Source of the DNA: a bacterium
Lineage (GTDB): Bacteria; Planctomycetota; Planctomycetia; Pirellulales; Pirellulaceae
Direction: 5' to 3'
Assembly (NCBI GenBank): GCA_030432015.1
Contig: JAUIHJ010000171.1
Span: 1 to 12,020 of the forward strand
DNA length: 12,020 nt
The notes beneath the pieces are model-generated. The model was given only the letters and a program-made list of their open reading frames with translations. It was not told where the DNA came from and did not search any database. Shown piece by piece: positions 1-7,496 of the stretch (the first letter of the stretch is position 1; every line of letters begins with the position of its first letter). Both the position numbers and the translations under genes were made by a program.

Positions 1-1142
1 TCTCCGGGCTGAACTGTTCCCAGATGCTACTTGGGGCGGAGTTTGTCTATCCTCGTACGAAGCTCTCGTCCAGCGTTCCTGCAGGGAGCCTGGGTCCGGG
101 GGCACCGCCCGTACCGCTGTCGGGAAGCAATCTTAGCCAATCCGGAATCAGTGTGCTTCCGACCATGGCACTTGTCTATAAGCCTGATGATTCTGCGCTA
201 ACGTTGGGCTTGGGCCTCTTCACGATCGGCGGATTTGGCGTGAATTATCCGGGCAGCCCCACCAATCCAGTACTCTCGCCGCCGCCTCCGAACGGGTTGA
301 GTGTCGGACCTGTGAGCTCGAATCTGGCGCTCGCCCAGTTCGCGCCGACGGCAGCGTCCCAATTGAGTGAGCACGTGGCCATCGGTTTCGCACCAACGTT
401 TTCGGTCGCCGACCTTTCCGTGTCGCCTGCGACGTTTGCCACACCGACCGATGACAATGGAGACGGCCTCGCAACGTATCCTTCCGGCACCAACAGTCGC
501 CTCCGCTGGGGGCTAGGTTTTCAAGCGGGCATTTATGTGACAACCGACTCCGCCTGGGACTTCGGCGTGTCCGTCAAGAGCCCGCAGTGGTTTGAAACAT
601 TTGAATTTGATGCCGCCGACGAACTGGGGTTTCCCCGCAAGGTCGCCCTCGATGTAGACTTTCCTTTAATCGTGTCGCTCGGCACGGCCTACCGCGGTTT
701 CGAACGCACCGTGTTCGCTCTGGATCTCCGCTTCATCGATTTTAATAACGCCGAGGGATTGGGGCATGCCGCCGGTTTTGACCCCAATGGCGCTGTCACT
801 GGATTTGGCTGGAAGAGCGTGATGTCGGTGGCAGCCGGCGTACAGCATGAATTGAATGAACGCGTTTCCTTACGAATGGGATACCTGTTCGCGGACAATC
901 CCGTTCCCGATTCGGCAACGGCCTTCAACATCGCCTCGTCCGCCATTTATGAGCACGCTCTGTTTCTTGGTGGATCGGCGAAGCTGACCCCTGCGTTGAC
1001 ATTCTCGCTGGCCTACTACCACGCTTTTGCGGCGAGCATCAGCGGTCCTTTCGAGACACCGCTGGGGCCAATCCCCGGAGCGGAAGTCAGGATTGACCAG
1101 GAGATTGACGCCTTAACCGCAGGGTTTCATGTCGACTTCTGA
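1..1142 (+). CDS. OmpP1/FadL-family outer-membrane transporter, 5'-truncated
   Basis: This is the C-terminal part of a predicted outer-membrane beta-barrel of the OmpP1/FadL/TodX family, whose members let long-chain fatty acids and other hydrophobic molecules cross the outer membrane. The frame is open to the left edge (in-frame codons begin at base 3, before the ATG at 24), so the N-terminus and signal peptide lie outside the window. About 379 residues are visible. They show alternating polar and hydrophobic stretches with many Gly and aromatic residues, such as LGLGLFTIGGFGVNY, RWGLGFQAGIYV and SLRMGYLFADNPVPD, typical of barrel strands. The chain ends in a strand with a terminal Phe (GFHVDF), the usual C-terminal signature for outer-membrane barrel assembly. 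The family call rests on overall pattern, especially the late Gly-Tyr strand followed by the NPVPD turn. It precedes the cyclase-like gene on the same strand and may supply or export a hydrophobic compound, but a functional link is only inferred. Confidence 0.8.
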   Translation, partial: SGLNCSQMLLGAEFVYPRTKLSSSVPAGSLGPGAPPVPLSGSNLSQSGISVLPTMALVYKPDDSALTLGLGLFTIGGFGVNYPGSPTNPVLSPPPPNGLSVGPVSSNLALAQFAPTAASQLSEHVAIGFAPTFSVADLSVSPATFATPTDDNGDGLATYPSGTNSRLRWGLGFQAGIYVTTDSAWDFGVSVKSPQWFETFEFDAADELGFPRKVALDVDFPLIVSLGTAYRGFERTVFALDLRFIDFNNAEGLGHAAGFDPNGAVTGFGWKSVMSVAAGVQHELNERVSLRMGYLFADNPVPDSATAFNIASSAIYEHALFLGGSAKLTPALTFSLAYYHAFAASISGPFETPLGPIPGAEVRIDQEIDALTAGFHVDF

Positions 1143-1258
1143 GTCGGGGCGTCAGCTCTCAAGTGCCTGTTCGACGCCGTTTGCGATGGACCTTTCAGCT
1201 GTGTAAGCTGAGCGGGACGACATGGGCAGGAGACCAGTGCTTTTATCAGGAGACTCGC
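1143..1258. other. Spacer between FadL-like and cyclase-like genes
   Basis: A 116-nt gap with a short perfect inverted repeat, TCAGCT-GTGTA-AGCTGA, at 1195-1211. No T-run follows, so it is not a convincing terminator. I see no clear promoter. The genes could be cotranscribed. Confidence 0.4.
1248..1252 (+). promoter_or_regulatory. Ribosome-binding site setting the GTG start at 1259
   Basis: AGGAG lies 6 nt before a GTG codon at 1259. It is the only strong Shine-Dalgarno match in the 116-nt gap after the FadL-like gene. It argues against the longer in-frame GTG at 1163, which would add 32 polar, non-family-like residues. Confidence 0.7.
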
Positions 1259-2254
1259 GTGGACGACAAGGCGCGTCAGACTGCGATTGGCACGATGATT
1301 GTAATCTGCCTGGTACTCGTCCTGCCGGCGGCCTGTGTGCTCGTTGCGGTGCGAGCGTCTTCGGATAGCACTGTGCTGATGGACGTCCGCCCCGCGTTGC
1401 CTGGATATACTTGCAGCCTCTTGTTTTTCGTGGTACCCGGGGCAGCGTTGTCCTGCTGGTTCTTCCGATACTCCGATCCTGACCGGCGCCGCGTTTTCTG
1501 GATCTCACTGGCGCTGCTGGTCCCCATCGGCATTGTGCTCGACCTGGGGTTTGGACCGCGATTCTTCACTTGGCCGAATTCACACGCCACGTTGGGCTGG
1601 ACGGTACCGGCGGTGGGGGGACGAGTGCCGGTCGAGGAAATCGTTTTTTTCGTCAGCGGCTTCGGTTTCCTGCTACTGACCTACGTCTGGTCGAGTGAAT
1701 ATTGGCTGGCGGAGTATCGAGCCACGCCAGCCGACGTGGCTCCACTCGCTCGCGCGCCGCGCCGTGTGCGCCGGCTGCGCGTCGCCATGCTGTTGCTTAC
1801 ACTGGCCTGCCTGGCTGCAGCCGTGCTATATAAAAAGTTCGCTTCATCCACACCGGCAGGTTTTCCGGGTTACTTGACCTACGTCATGGTCGTCGCGATT
1901 CTGCCGCCCGTGTATTGCTTTCCCAGGGTGTGCCACGTAATTAACTGGCAGGCATTCAGTTTCACGCAACTGGCGATGGTGTTGATTTGCCTGCTGTGGG
2001 AAGTGACGCTGGCTGCTCCACTGCAATGGTGGGCCTTTCAGCCCGACATGATGACCGGCATTTACATTTCAGCCTGGTCCAATCTGCCGATCGAAGAACC
2101 GTTCGTCTGGCTGGCTTCACCGTTCACGGTGATTGTCACCTACGAAACGGTCCGGCTGTATCAGCGTAAACCTCGCCACAGTGTGATGTCGATTCCGGTG
2201 ACAGGCGAGCCACCTTCCCTGGTATCAGAAAAGGCGCGAGCGCATGAGTCGTAA
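1259..2254 (+). CDS. Lycopene-cyclase-domain membrane protein (fused CrtYc-CrtYd type)
   Basis: Predicted integral membrane protein of 331 residues with two tandem lycopene-cyclase-type domains, resembling the small CrtYc and CrtYd subunits fused into one chain. Enzymes of this family cyclise the ends of linear carotenoids such as lycopene inside the membrane. The hallmark acidic motif occurs once per half: PVEE at residues 124-127, followed by a hydrophobic helix, and PIEE at 277-280, followed by another helix. About eight hydrophobic segments are visible, near residues 11-31, 48-69, 79-98, 125-148, 175-191, 205-221, 234-256 and 278-300. GTG at 1259 was chosen because AGGAG sits 6 nt upstream. 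The stop overlaps the next gene's start by 11 bp, suggesting translational coupling to the FAD enzyme. The second half is more diverged than typical CrtYd, so the substrate may not be lycopene. I am confident of the fold family and less so of the exact reaction. Confidence 0.82.
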   Translation: MDDKARQTAIGTMIVICLVLVLPAACVLVAVRASSDSTVLMDVRPALPGYTCSLLFFVVPGAALSCWFFRYSDPDRRRVFWISLALLVPIGIVLDLGFGPRFFTWPNSHATLGWTVPAVGGRVPVEEIVFFVSGFGFLLLTYVWSSEYWLAEYRATPADVAPLARAPRRVRRLRVAMLLLTLACLAAAVLYKKFASSTPAGFPGYLTYVMVVAILPPVYCFPRVCHVINWQAFSFTQLAMVLICLLWEVTLAAPLQWWAFQPDMMTGIYISAWSNLPIEEPFVWLASPFTVIVTYETVRLYQRKPRHSVMSIPVTGEPPSLVSEKARAHES

Positions 2255-4514
2255 GTCGAGCGTGACGAAGAAACGTGTCGTGATCCTGGGCGGCGGTCTC
2301 AGCGGTCTGACGGCAGCTTATCATCTTTCGGATACCGAGGAGATGCGAGCGTGCTACGACGTCACCGTCTACCAGATGGGCTGGCGGTTAGGGGGCAAGT
2401 GCGCCAGCGGCATCAACGTCCAGGCCAACCACCGCATCGAGGAGCACGGCGTACACGTGTTCTCGGGATTTTATGCAAATGCTTTCACCATGTTGCGTGA
2501 GTGCTACGCGTCGCTGGATCGGCCGCCGGCAACACCATTATCATCATGTCTGGGAGGCGCGAATCCGGCCTTCGAACCTCATAATCGGCTTAGCCTGATG
2601 GAGACGGTTAACGACCGTTGGAATCGCTGGGATCTTATCTTTGATCCCGACGCTTCACAGCTACCGGGTGACAGTCCAAGATCGCCCAAGCTCTGGCGTG
2701 ACTTGAAAAAGCTGTGTGCAAGCCTGCATCAGGAATACGAACGGCTGACGGCGGAGCAGAAGGCGGAGTTTCGTGCCCAAGCGGTGAAAGGCGGCGGGCT
2801 ACGGCGGCAGACGCAACAAGCCCTGAAAATGGTCAGGGGACGTCGCGAAGACGACCCGGGACAACTTTTTGACTCGCTTTCCGATGTTTCCCGGCTGGTA
2901 CGTCCTCGTCGCGAAAGGGGGACCGCCAGACAACATATTGCGTTCTGCCGCTTGGTGAAGCAACTGATCGGCGCGGTCCACGTGGCCTTGCGGGCTCCCG
3001 ATTCGCTTTCCGACGACGTGCGACATTTCCTCATACTGGCCAATCTGGGGTTGGCCATCGTTCGTGGGATTTTGAAGCACCGAGTGCTGCGGTTGGGGTT
3101 CGACTGCATCGACGACTACGATTTCAGAGACTGGCTCAAGAAGCACGGGGCCTCGCCCGCTGTCAGGGACTCGCCAATCCTCCACTCCTTGTATGCCTCC
3201 GTCTTCGCCTACCAACCGGATGGTAAAAATAAGGCGCGGCCAAGACTCTCGGCGGCGGTTGCACTGCGCGTCCTGTGGCGAACCTTTTTTGACTTTCGTG
3301 GTGGCTTTGTCTGGAAGATGCAAGCCGGCATGGGTGAGACGGTCATCGCACCGTTGTATGAAATACTTAAGCAGCGTCAGGTGAAGTTCAAGTTCTTCCA
3401 TCGCGTCGAGCGACTCGAGTTAACCGCCGACAAGTCATCAATTGCCCGCATTCACATCACGCGCCAAGTGGATTTAAAAGTTCCGGAATACCAGCCGCTG
3501 TTGCTGCCTGCCGAACATGCACAGGTCGATATACCGTCCTGGCCATCGGAGCCCCGCTACGAACAGATCGACGATTCCCAAGCGCGCCGTTTGCGCGAAT
3601 TGAAGAAGAAGCACGTGGACCTGGAATCTGCCTGGCTAAAATGGGAACACGACTCGCCCGCAGCCCCCCTTGAGGCCGACCACGATTTTGACACGATCGT
3701 CCTGGCCATCCCCGTCGGCGGTTTGCAGACCGTCTGTAGCGACTTGATCAAACAGAATCGCAAGTGGCAACAAATGATCAAGCACGTCAAGACGATCCAG
3801 ACGCAAAGTGTCCAGCTCTGGCTGAATCGCAGCGCGCTGCAGCTGGGCTGGAGCAAGATCTCCGAAGAGCCGCTCCTGGTCGCCTACCAAAAACCACTCG
3901 ACGCCTGGGTGGGCATGAGCCAGTTGATCGAGCGCGAAAAATGGTCGCCTGAGGACGACGTGCGGCACATCGGCTACTTCGTGACGACGGCTATCGACGA
4001 ACAACCGCTGGCGGAGCAACTTCAGGATCGCGACACGCCGCGGAGGCAGCACGCGCTGATCGCACACCGAGCGCAGGGAATGCTGAAAGAGGACATTCTG
4101 CCCCTCTGGCCCCGGGCAGCCGACCCCGCAGCACCGCTGAAGTTCAACTGGAACCTGCTCGTCGATCCCAAGAACCGCGTGGGAACCGAGCGGCTGCAAG
4201 CTCAGTATGTCCGCGCGAACATCAATCCATCCGATCGTTATGTGCTTTCGCTACCGGGCGCGACAAAATATCGCCTCCGCTGCGACGAGTCCGGATACCA
4301 AAACCTGATTCTGGCTGGCGACTGGACGCGTAACGGACTGAATGCAGGTTGCGCGGAGGCGGCTGTAATATCTGGAATGCAGTCAGCACGTGCGATCTCG
4401 CAGCGTCGGTTACCGATCGTGGGAGAAACGGATCCGACGCTGCCAATTTGTGGCATCTTCGGCGGGTGGTGCGGACGGCGCGGGTCGAATCGGAGGGGGA
4501 AATTGGGGTCATGA
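2244..4514 (+). CDS. Large FAD-dependent oxidoreductase, carotenoid-desaturase/amine-oxidase superfamily
   Basis: A 756-residue flavoprotein. The N-terminal dinucleotide-binding motif GGGLSGL lies at residues 16-22. It is followed by VTVYQMGWRLGGK at 40-52, where the usual acidic residue that binds the FAD ribose is replaced by Gln44, then EEHGVHVF at 66-73. A central motif, WKMQAGMGET, lies at 357-366. The C-terminal FAD-closing motif is LAGDW at 690-694 with NGLNAGCAEAA from 697. This layout matches phytoene/zeta-carotene desaturase relatives, but the protein is much longer than the roughly 450-500 residues typical of CrtI or CrtP. The extra length is a polar, Arg/Lys-rich stretch around residues 150-300 and another around 405-470. 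It resembles, from memory, proteins grouped as COG3349 and usually labelled NAD(P)-binding protein. It starts inside the cyclase-like gene (11-bp overlap, weak AAGG 9 nt upstream), so it probably works with that protein on an isoprenoid. The precise reaction (desaturation, isomerisation or other oxidation) cannot be told. Confidence 0.82.
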   Translation: MSRKSSVTKKRVVILGGGLSGLTAAYHLSDTEEMRACYDVTVYQMGWRLGGKCASGINVQANHRIEEHGVHVFSGFYANAFTMLRECYASLDRPPATPLSSCLGGANPAFEPHNRLSLMETVNDRWNRWDLIFDPDASQLPGDSPRSPKLWRDLKKLCASLHQEYERLTAEQKAEFRAQAVKGGGLRRQTQQALKMVRGRREDDPGQLFDSLSDVSRLVRPRRERGTARQHIAFCRLVKQLIGAVHVALRAPDSLSDDVRHFLILANLGLAIVRGILKHRVLRLGFDCIDDYDFRDWLKKHGASPAVRDSPILHSLYASVFAYQPDGKNKARPRLSAAVALRVLWRTFFDFRGGFVWKMQAGMGETVIAPLYEILKQRQVKFKFFHRVERLELTADKSSIARIHITRQVDLKVPEYQPLLLPAEHAQVDIPSWPSEPRYEQIDDSQARRLRELKKKHVDLESAWLKWEHDSPAAPLEADHDFDTIVLAIPVGGLQTVCSDLIKQNRKWQQMIKHVKTIQTQSVQLWLNRSALQLGWSKISEEPLLVAYQKPLDAWVGMSQLIEREKWSPEDDVRHIGYFVTTAIDEQPLAEQLQDRDTPRRQHALIAHRAQGMLKEDILPLWPRAADPAAPLKFNWNLLVDPKNRVGTERLQAQYVRANINPSDRYVLSLPGATKYRLRCDESGYQNLILAGDWTRNGLNAGCAEAAVISGMQSARAISQRRLPIVGETDPTLPICGIFGGWCGRRGSNRRGKLGS

Positions 4515-4526
4515 TTTGACGCACGG

Positions 4527-4543
4527 GAGCCCTACGTCGGCTC
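4527..4543. terminator. Weak inverted repeat between convergent genes
   Basis: GAGCC, a 7-nt loop, then GGCTC, located in the 28-bp gap between the FAD-enzyme stop and the ADC-B stop and touching the latter. It is the only hairpin in the gap and could act in both directions, but the stem is short and there is no T-tract. Confidence 0.2.
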
Positions 4544-5283
4544 TACGGCATGTGCACCATTTGCATTGTCCAATCCGCGCGGAGCTGGAAGGCTCCGAAA
4601 CATCCGTCGCGTACGGGCGGTACACCAAATTCACCCGAGATCGCGCCGCAGAAATGGCTGCCGATCTTGAAATCGGCAGTCACGGGCCGCGCATAGGCGT
4701 CACTGAGATTCAAGTGGCAGCCCACGCAGAGAACGGGAAGGTGGTCGGAATTCATGGCATGCCCCACATGACGCTGCCCGAAGATCTGCTGAACCAAATC
4801 AAAACAGGGAACATCCGCACACGCCTGATAGCTCCGTGTCGGTCGAAAGCTGGCATCGAAGATCTGCCCATCGTCGCTCGTTTCGACGTGCATTGTCATG
4901 TGGTCACGCGCGATGGTCGCCAGGGTCTTCCGCAACCCCAGGAGTCGCCCCAACATCGTCGGTAGGTACTGGTTCAGGTACAGCGACGTGCGAAATAGGG
5001 ACGAGTTGGATTCGTCGACGTCCGCGCATCGTACCCAGGGAATGATGACACCTGCTTCCAGATAGCTCGCTCGAAACTCCGGATTTATACGAGGTCGTAC
5101 GTCGTCTTGCTGGCCGGCCAGTATGACCAGCGGGTGCGTCCCCGGCATGGTGTTCGGGGGCGGCGCCAGCTCGCACCTGTCGGGCAGCAACTTCTCAACC
5201 GCTTTCCGGTCGGCCGATGTCACCGCAACCCAGGCCTCAAGCGTTCCCGTCGCAATGGGCGGGAACAGATCGCATTCTATCAT
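4543..5283 (-). CDS. Acetoacetate-decarboxylase-fold protein, second of a tandem pair (ADC-B)
   Basis: A 246-residue protein of the acetoacetate decarboxylase (ADC) superfamily, paralogous to the gene just upstream. Shared landmarks are a KLLPDRCEL segment at 31-39, the conserved Glu in SYLEAGVIIP (Glu76), YLNQYLP at 102-108, GLRKT at 116-120, and an ending with GCFGAFQLRADW. In true ADC the segment around the catalytic site reads GFPKK, with the first Lys forming the Schiff base and the second lowering its pKa. Here Lys119 aligns with the Schiff-base Lys, but Phe-Pro is Leu-Arg and the second Lys is Thr. It may therefore act as a different Schiff-base enzyme (aldolase or dehydratase) or be non-catalytic. 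The ATG at 5283 has a TGAGG site 8 nt upstream. It is the last gene of the minus-strand operon and ends 28 bp from the convergent FAD-enzyme gene. Family call is fairly sure; substrate unknown. Confidence 0.75.
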   Translation of the reverse strand: MIECDLFPPIATGTLEAWVAVTSADRKAVEKLLPDRCELAPPPNTMPGTHPLVILAGQQDDVRPRINPEFRASYLEAGVIIPWVRCADVDESNSSLFRTSLYLNQYLPTMLGRLLGLRKTLATIARDHMTMHVETSDDGQIFDASFRPTRSYQACADVPCFDLVQQIFGQRHVGHAMNSDHLPVLCVGCHLNLSDAYARPVTADFKIGSHFCGAISGEFGVPPVRDGCFGAFQLRADWTMQMVHMP

Positions 5284-5291
5284 CGCACCGG

Positions 5292-5296
5292 CCTCA
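5292..5296 (-). promoter_or_regulatory. Ribosome-binding site of ADC-B
   Basis: On the minus strand TGAGG ends 8 nt before the ATG at 5283. The frame is open upstream as far as the stop of ADC-A but has no ATG, GTG or TTG there, so this site and start are the only good pair. Confidence 0.55.
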
Positions 5297-5352
5297 CTAT
5301 CTCGAAACCAATCTTGATTGCCATGGAACGGCGCCTGCCTGCGACTTCGTCT

Positions 5353-6183
5353 TCAACATGAGTTGGGCGGGGCTAACTCCCAGGTTGTCCGCAACCGAAA
5401 CGCGCCCAGGGGATCATCCTTGATCCCCGCGAGTGAAAACTTGTTCGGCAGAATGGATGAAAAAGAGTCGGTCAGGGTACCGCTCACTCCAATCGATTGG
5501 ATCCGAGCGGATGCCAGCTTCAAGTCGATGTCCGCACAAACATACGACGAGACCAGTTCGACCATCGCCGAGAAAATTTGACCGATGTGGGGCTGCTCGA
5601 ACAACGGTTGTATGCCGGCGAAATTCGGGAATGCTGATGGATCATGAAATCCACCGCTCGGCGTCACCGTTAGCTCGAGAAGCGGAGCGCTGGTCAAAGT
5701 CGTCACTTCGTAACGGTTCGGGGTCGCGTTCAGGATTCCCCGCCTCTTGGGAAAGCCGCAAAGCCAACCAAGAAAAATTGGTAACAACTGGTTCAAGTAC
5801 ATTGTCACGGAGCAAAAATGGTCGGGACTCGACGCACTGGCGCCAACCTGGTGGACACATGGAATTGCGATCGCGGTCTCCATGAAGTCCATGCACAATC
5901 CGATTGGACCGAGCCAGGGGCAAAGCGCGCCCGGAACATTCTCGCCTCGCACCCGAGATTGCTCGCCGACGAACAGCAGTACCGGATGCTGGCCTGTGGG
6001 CGTGATGGACTGGGGACGCAACTCCAGATTCGACGGCAACAGGGAGGCGACCTGCGTAGCGTCGATCGCAAAGACCATGATGCAGGCGTCGTAGTCGCCC
6101 ACATGCGTCAAGCTAAAATGCGGTTCGTATGTTCGCAGTTCCGCCAGGGACAGTTTCGGTCCCACTTTTGACGATTTCGCCAT
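5353..6183 (-). CDS. Acetoacetate-decarboxylase-fold protein, first of a tandem pair (ADC-A)
   Basis: A 276-residue ADC-superfamily protein. It has the family-like pattern AIDATQVASLLPSNLEL near residues 39-55. It also has the conserved active-site Glu in MDFMETAIAIP (Glu102), YLNQLLP from 129, and GFPKRR at 143-148. The last closely matches the ADC catalytic GFPKK, with the Schiff-base Lys kept (Lys146) and the pKa-tuning second Lys changed to Arg. It is closer to classical ADC here than its neighbour ADC-B, and the two look like an old tandem duplication. An upstream ATG at 6198 would add five residues, but GAGGGA lies just upstream of the ATG at 6183 and nothing like it precedes 6198, so 6183 is preferred. 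It follows two geranylgeranyl-reductase-like genes on the same strand with a 68-nt gap. Classical ADC turns acetoacetate into acetone and CO2; nothing here indicates a solvent pathway, so a beta-keto acid or aldol-type step on a lipid intermediate is a possible but unproven role. Confidence 0.78.
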   Translation of the reverse strand: MAKSSKVGPKLSLAELRTYEPHFSLTHVGDYDACIMVFAIDATQVASLLPSNLELRPQSITPTGQHPVLLFVGEQSRVRGENVPGALCPWLGPIGLCMDFMETAIAIPCVHQVGASASSPDHFCSVTMYLNQLLPIFLGWLCGFPKRRGILNATPNRYEVTTLTSAPLLELTVTPSGGFHDPSAFPNFAGIQPLFEQPHIGQIFSAMVELVSSYVCADIDLKLASARIQSIGVSGTLTDSFSSILPNKFSLAGIKDDPLGAFRLRTTWELAPPNSC

Positions 6184-6190
6184 GTCGATT

Positions 6191-6196
6191 TCCCTC
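6191..6196 (-). promoter_or_regulatory. Ribosome-binding site setting the ADC-A start at 6183
   Basis: GAGGGA on the minus strand lies 7 nt before the ATG at 6183. It overlaps the alternative ATG at 6198, which therefore is unlikely to be the main start. Confidence 0.6.
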
Positions 6197-6251
6197 ATTT
6201 ACCGAGACTTCGATGTTACCGGCAGCGGCGACGTTCGACAGAAATTGACCT

Positions 6252-7496
6252 TTACCCCCAAAGGGATCGCCACAGTGCGCGGTAGGAAAAGACCGAACGG
6301 GGGTCGATTTGATCGTTGATAATTCGGCTGAACGCCTGGCGGAGCATGCGGCTCTTGGCGACGCGGCCGAGGACAAAATCGTTAAGCCGCGGTTTGCACA
6401 TCCAGCGTTCGATGGACTCGTAACTACGAAAACGCTGCCGCATCGTGGTTGTAATCCGCGTTGCAAACGACTGCAAGTCGCACGCCCCGGGACATGAGAG
6501 CGCTTCGTGGATCACGTCCGCGGCCAACACGGCGGATTCCATCGCGTTTCCCACTCCTTCGCCACTGACCGGAAAAGTGCTGCCGATCGACTCTCCAATC
6601 GCCACGATCGGTCCCCGTCCCGCCAGTTCCGCTCCGGTCAACCCGGTCCGCACACGGGCGCCGCGTAACGGCGTGAGTACTTCACCGCGGCGAATCAACT
6701 CGCTTGCCAGCGGAAATCCACCAGTAAACTTGGAAAACATGCGTGAGAGATTTGTCGACCTGACAGCCTTGGTACGTGCAAAGCTGATGCAGCCCACATT
6801 GTAGAGCCCCTGGCCTAATGGAAAGATCCAGCGATATCCTGGCAACGCCGAACGTTCAAACGAAAACACAAGGTGGTCAAGCTGCAGTGCCGAGCGGACG
6901 TAGCACCGCGCCGCGATACCGCTGGCCTGTCTCCGCGCAACAAGACCCAGCCGATCGATCAGGCAGACGTTGGCCCCCGTCGCGACCAGCGCCGCGCGAG
7001 CGCGGATCGGGCGTTCGGTTTCCGCCACGCCACAGGTAACCTGGCCGCCGGAATCGATCTCCAGCGTTCGAACTTCGGCCAGCCGGAAGCTGGCGCCCGC
7101 TTCAATGGCCGCCTGCGCTAACAGGGCGTCCAGGGCTCGTCGCCTGAGCATCAGGAAGCTTCCACGAATCTCCGCTTCGATCTGGGAAGGACTGAAAACA
7201 CGTAAACCATCCACGCCATGGCCGATCCGCTGGACACGTTCCGCCAGTCCGGCTCTTTGCAATACTGCGAGCGCATCGGGTGCCAAGGCATCACCACAGA
7301 CTTTCTCGCGAGGAAAGCGACTGCGGTCCAGCAGCAATACCCGGCGACCGCACGCCGCCAGGTGCCGCGCGGCCATGGATCCGGCAGGGCCCGCGCCTAT
7401 GATCAGCGCATCCCACACGCCAGCGCAGCAGCCATCACTGATCGCGGGCTGGTCCATGGCCGGCAGTTCCGCGGCCGAATCGCCAATTAGTACCAT
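6252..7496 (-). CDS. Geranylgeranyl-reductase-family FAD oxidoreductase (GGR-B)
   Basis: A 414-residue flavoprotein of the geranylgeranyl reductase family (group A FAD enzymes), which reduces double bonds of prenyl chains in pigments, quinones or archaeal-type lipids. Motifs in order: GAGPAG at 34-39, ribose-binding Asp57 in LLLDR, the family signature KVCGD at 65-69, ATGAN at 172-176, PGYRWIFP at 219-226 with YNVGC at 232-236, and the C-terminal FAD motif IGES...GEGVGNAMESA at 300-322. In that motif the common Gly-Asp is Gly-Glu. It is paralogous to the next gene upstream over nearly the whole length, including an unusual tail with DPR, a Phe-Ser and a final SLW. Its ATG overlaps the stop of that gene by 10 bp, and a distant AGGT is the only possible ribosome-binding site, so translation is probably coupled. 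A later in-frame ATG at 7457 is a possible alternative start. Substrate unknown; other members of this fold are halogenases or monooxygenases, but the KVCGD signature favours the reductase group. Confidence 0.83.
   Translation of the reverse strand: MVLIGDSAAELPAMDQPAISDGCCAGVWDALIIGAGPAGSMAARHLAACGRRVLLLDRSRFPREKVCGDALAPDALAVLQRAGLAERVQRIGHGVDGLRVFSPSQIEAEIRGSFLMLRRRALDALLAQAAIEAGASFRLAEVRTLEIDSGGQVTCGVAETERPIRARAALVATGANVCLIDRLGLVARRQASGIAARCYVRSALQLDHLVFSFERSALPGYRWIFPLGQGLYNVGCISFARTKAVRSTNLSRMFSKFTGGFPLASELIRRGEVLTPLRGARVRTGLTGAELAGRGPIVAIGESIGSTFPVSGEGVGNAMESAVLAADVIHEALSCPGACDLQSFATRITTTMRQRFRSYESIERWMCKPRLNDFVLGRVAKSRMLRQAFSRIINDQIDPRSVFSYRALWRSLWG

Noticed and set aside
1195..1211. 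Hairpin TCAGCT-GTGTA-AGCTGA as a terminator after the FadL-like gene
   Set aside because: The stem is only 6 bp, AT/GC mixed, and no T-run follows; it may be chance.
1163..1258. N-terminal extension of the cyclase-like protein by 32 residues
   Set aside because: The GTG at 1163 lacks a ribosome-binding site, whereas GTG 1259 has AGGAG at ideal spacing and places the first membrane helix near the N-terminus.
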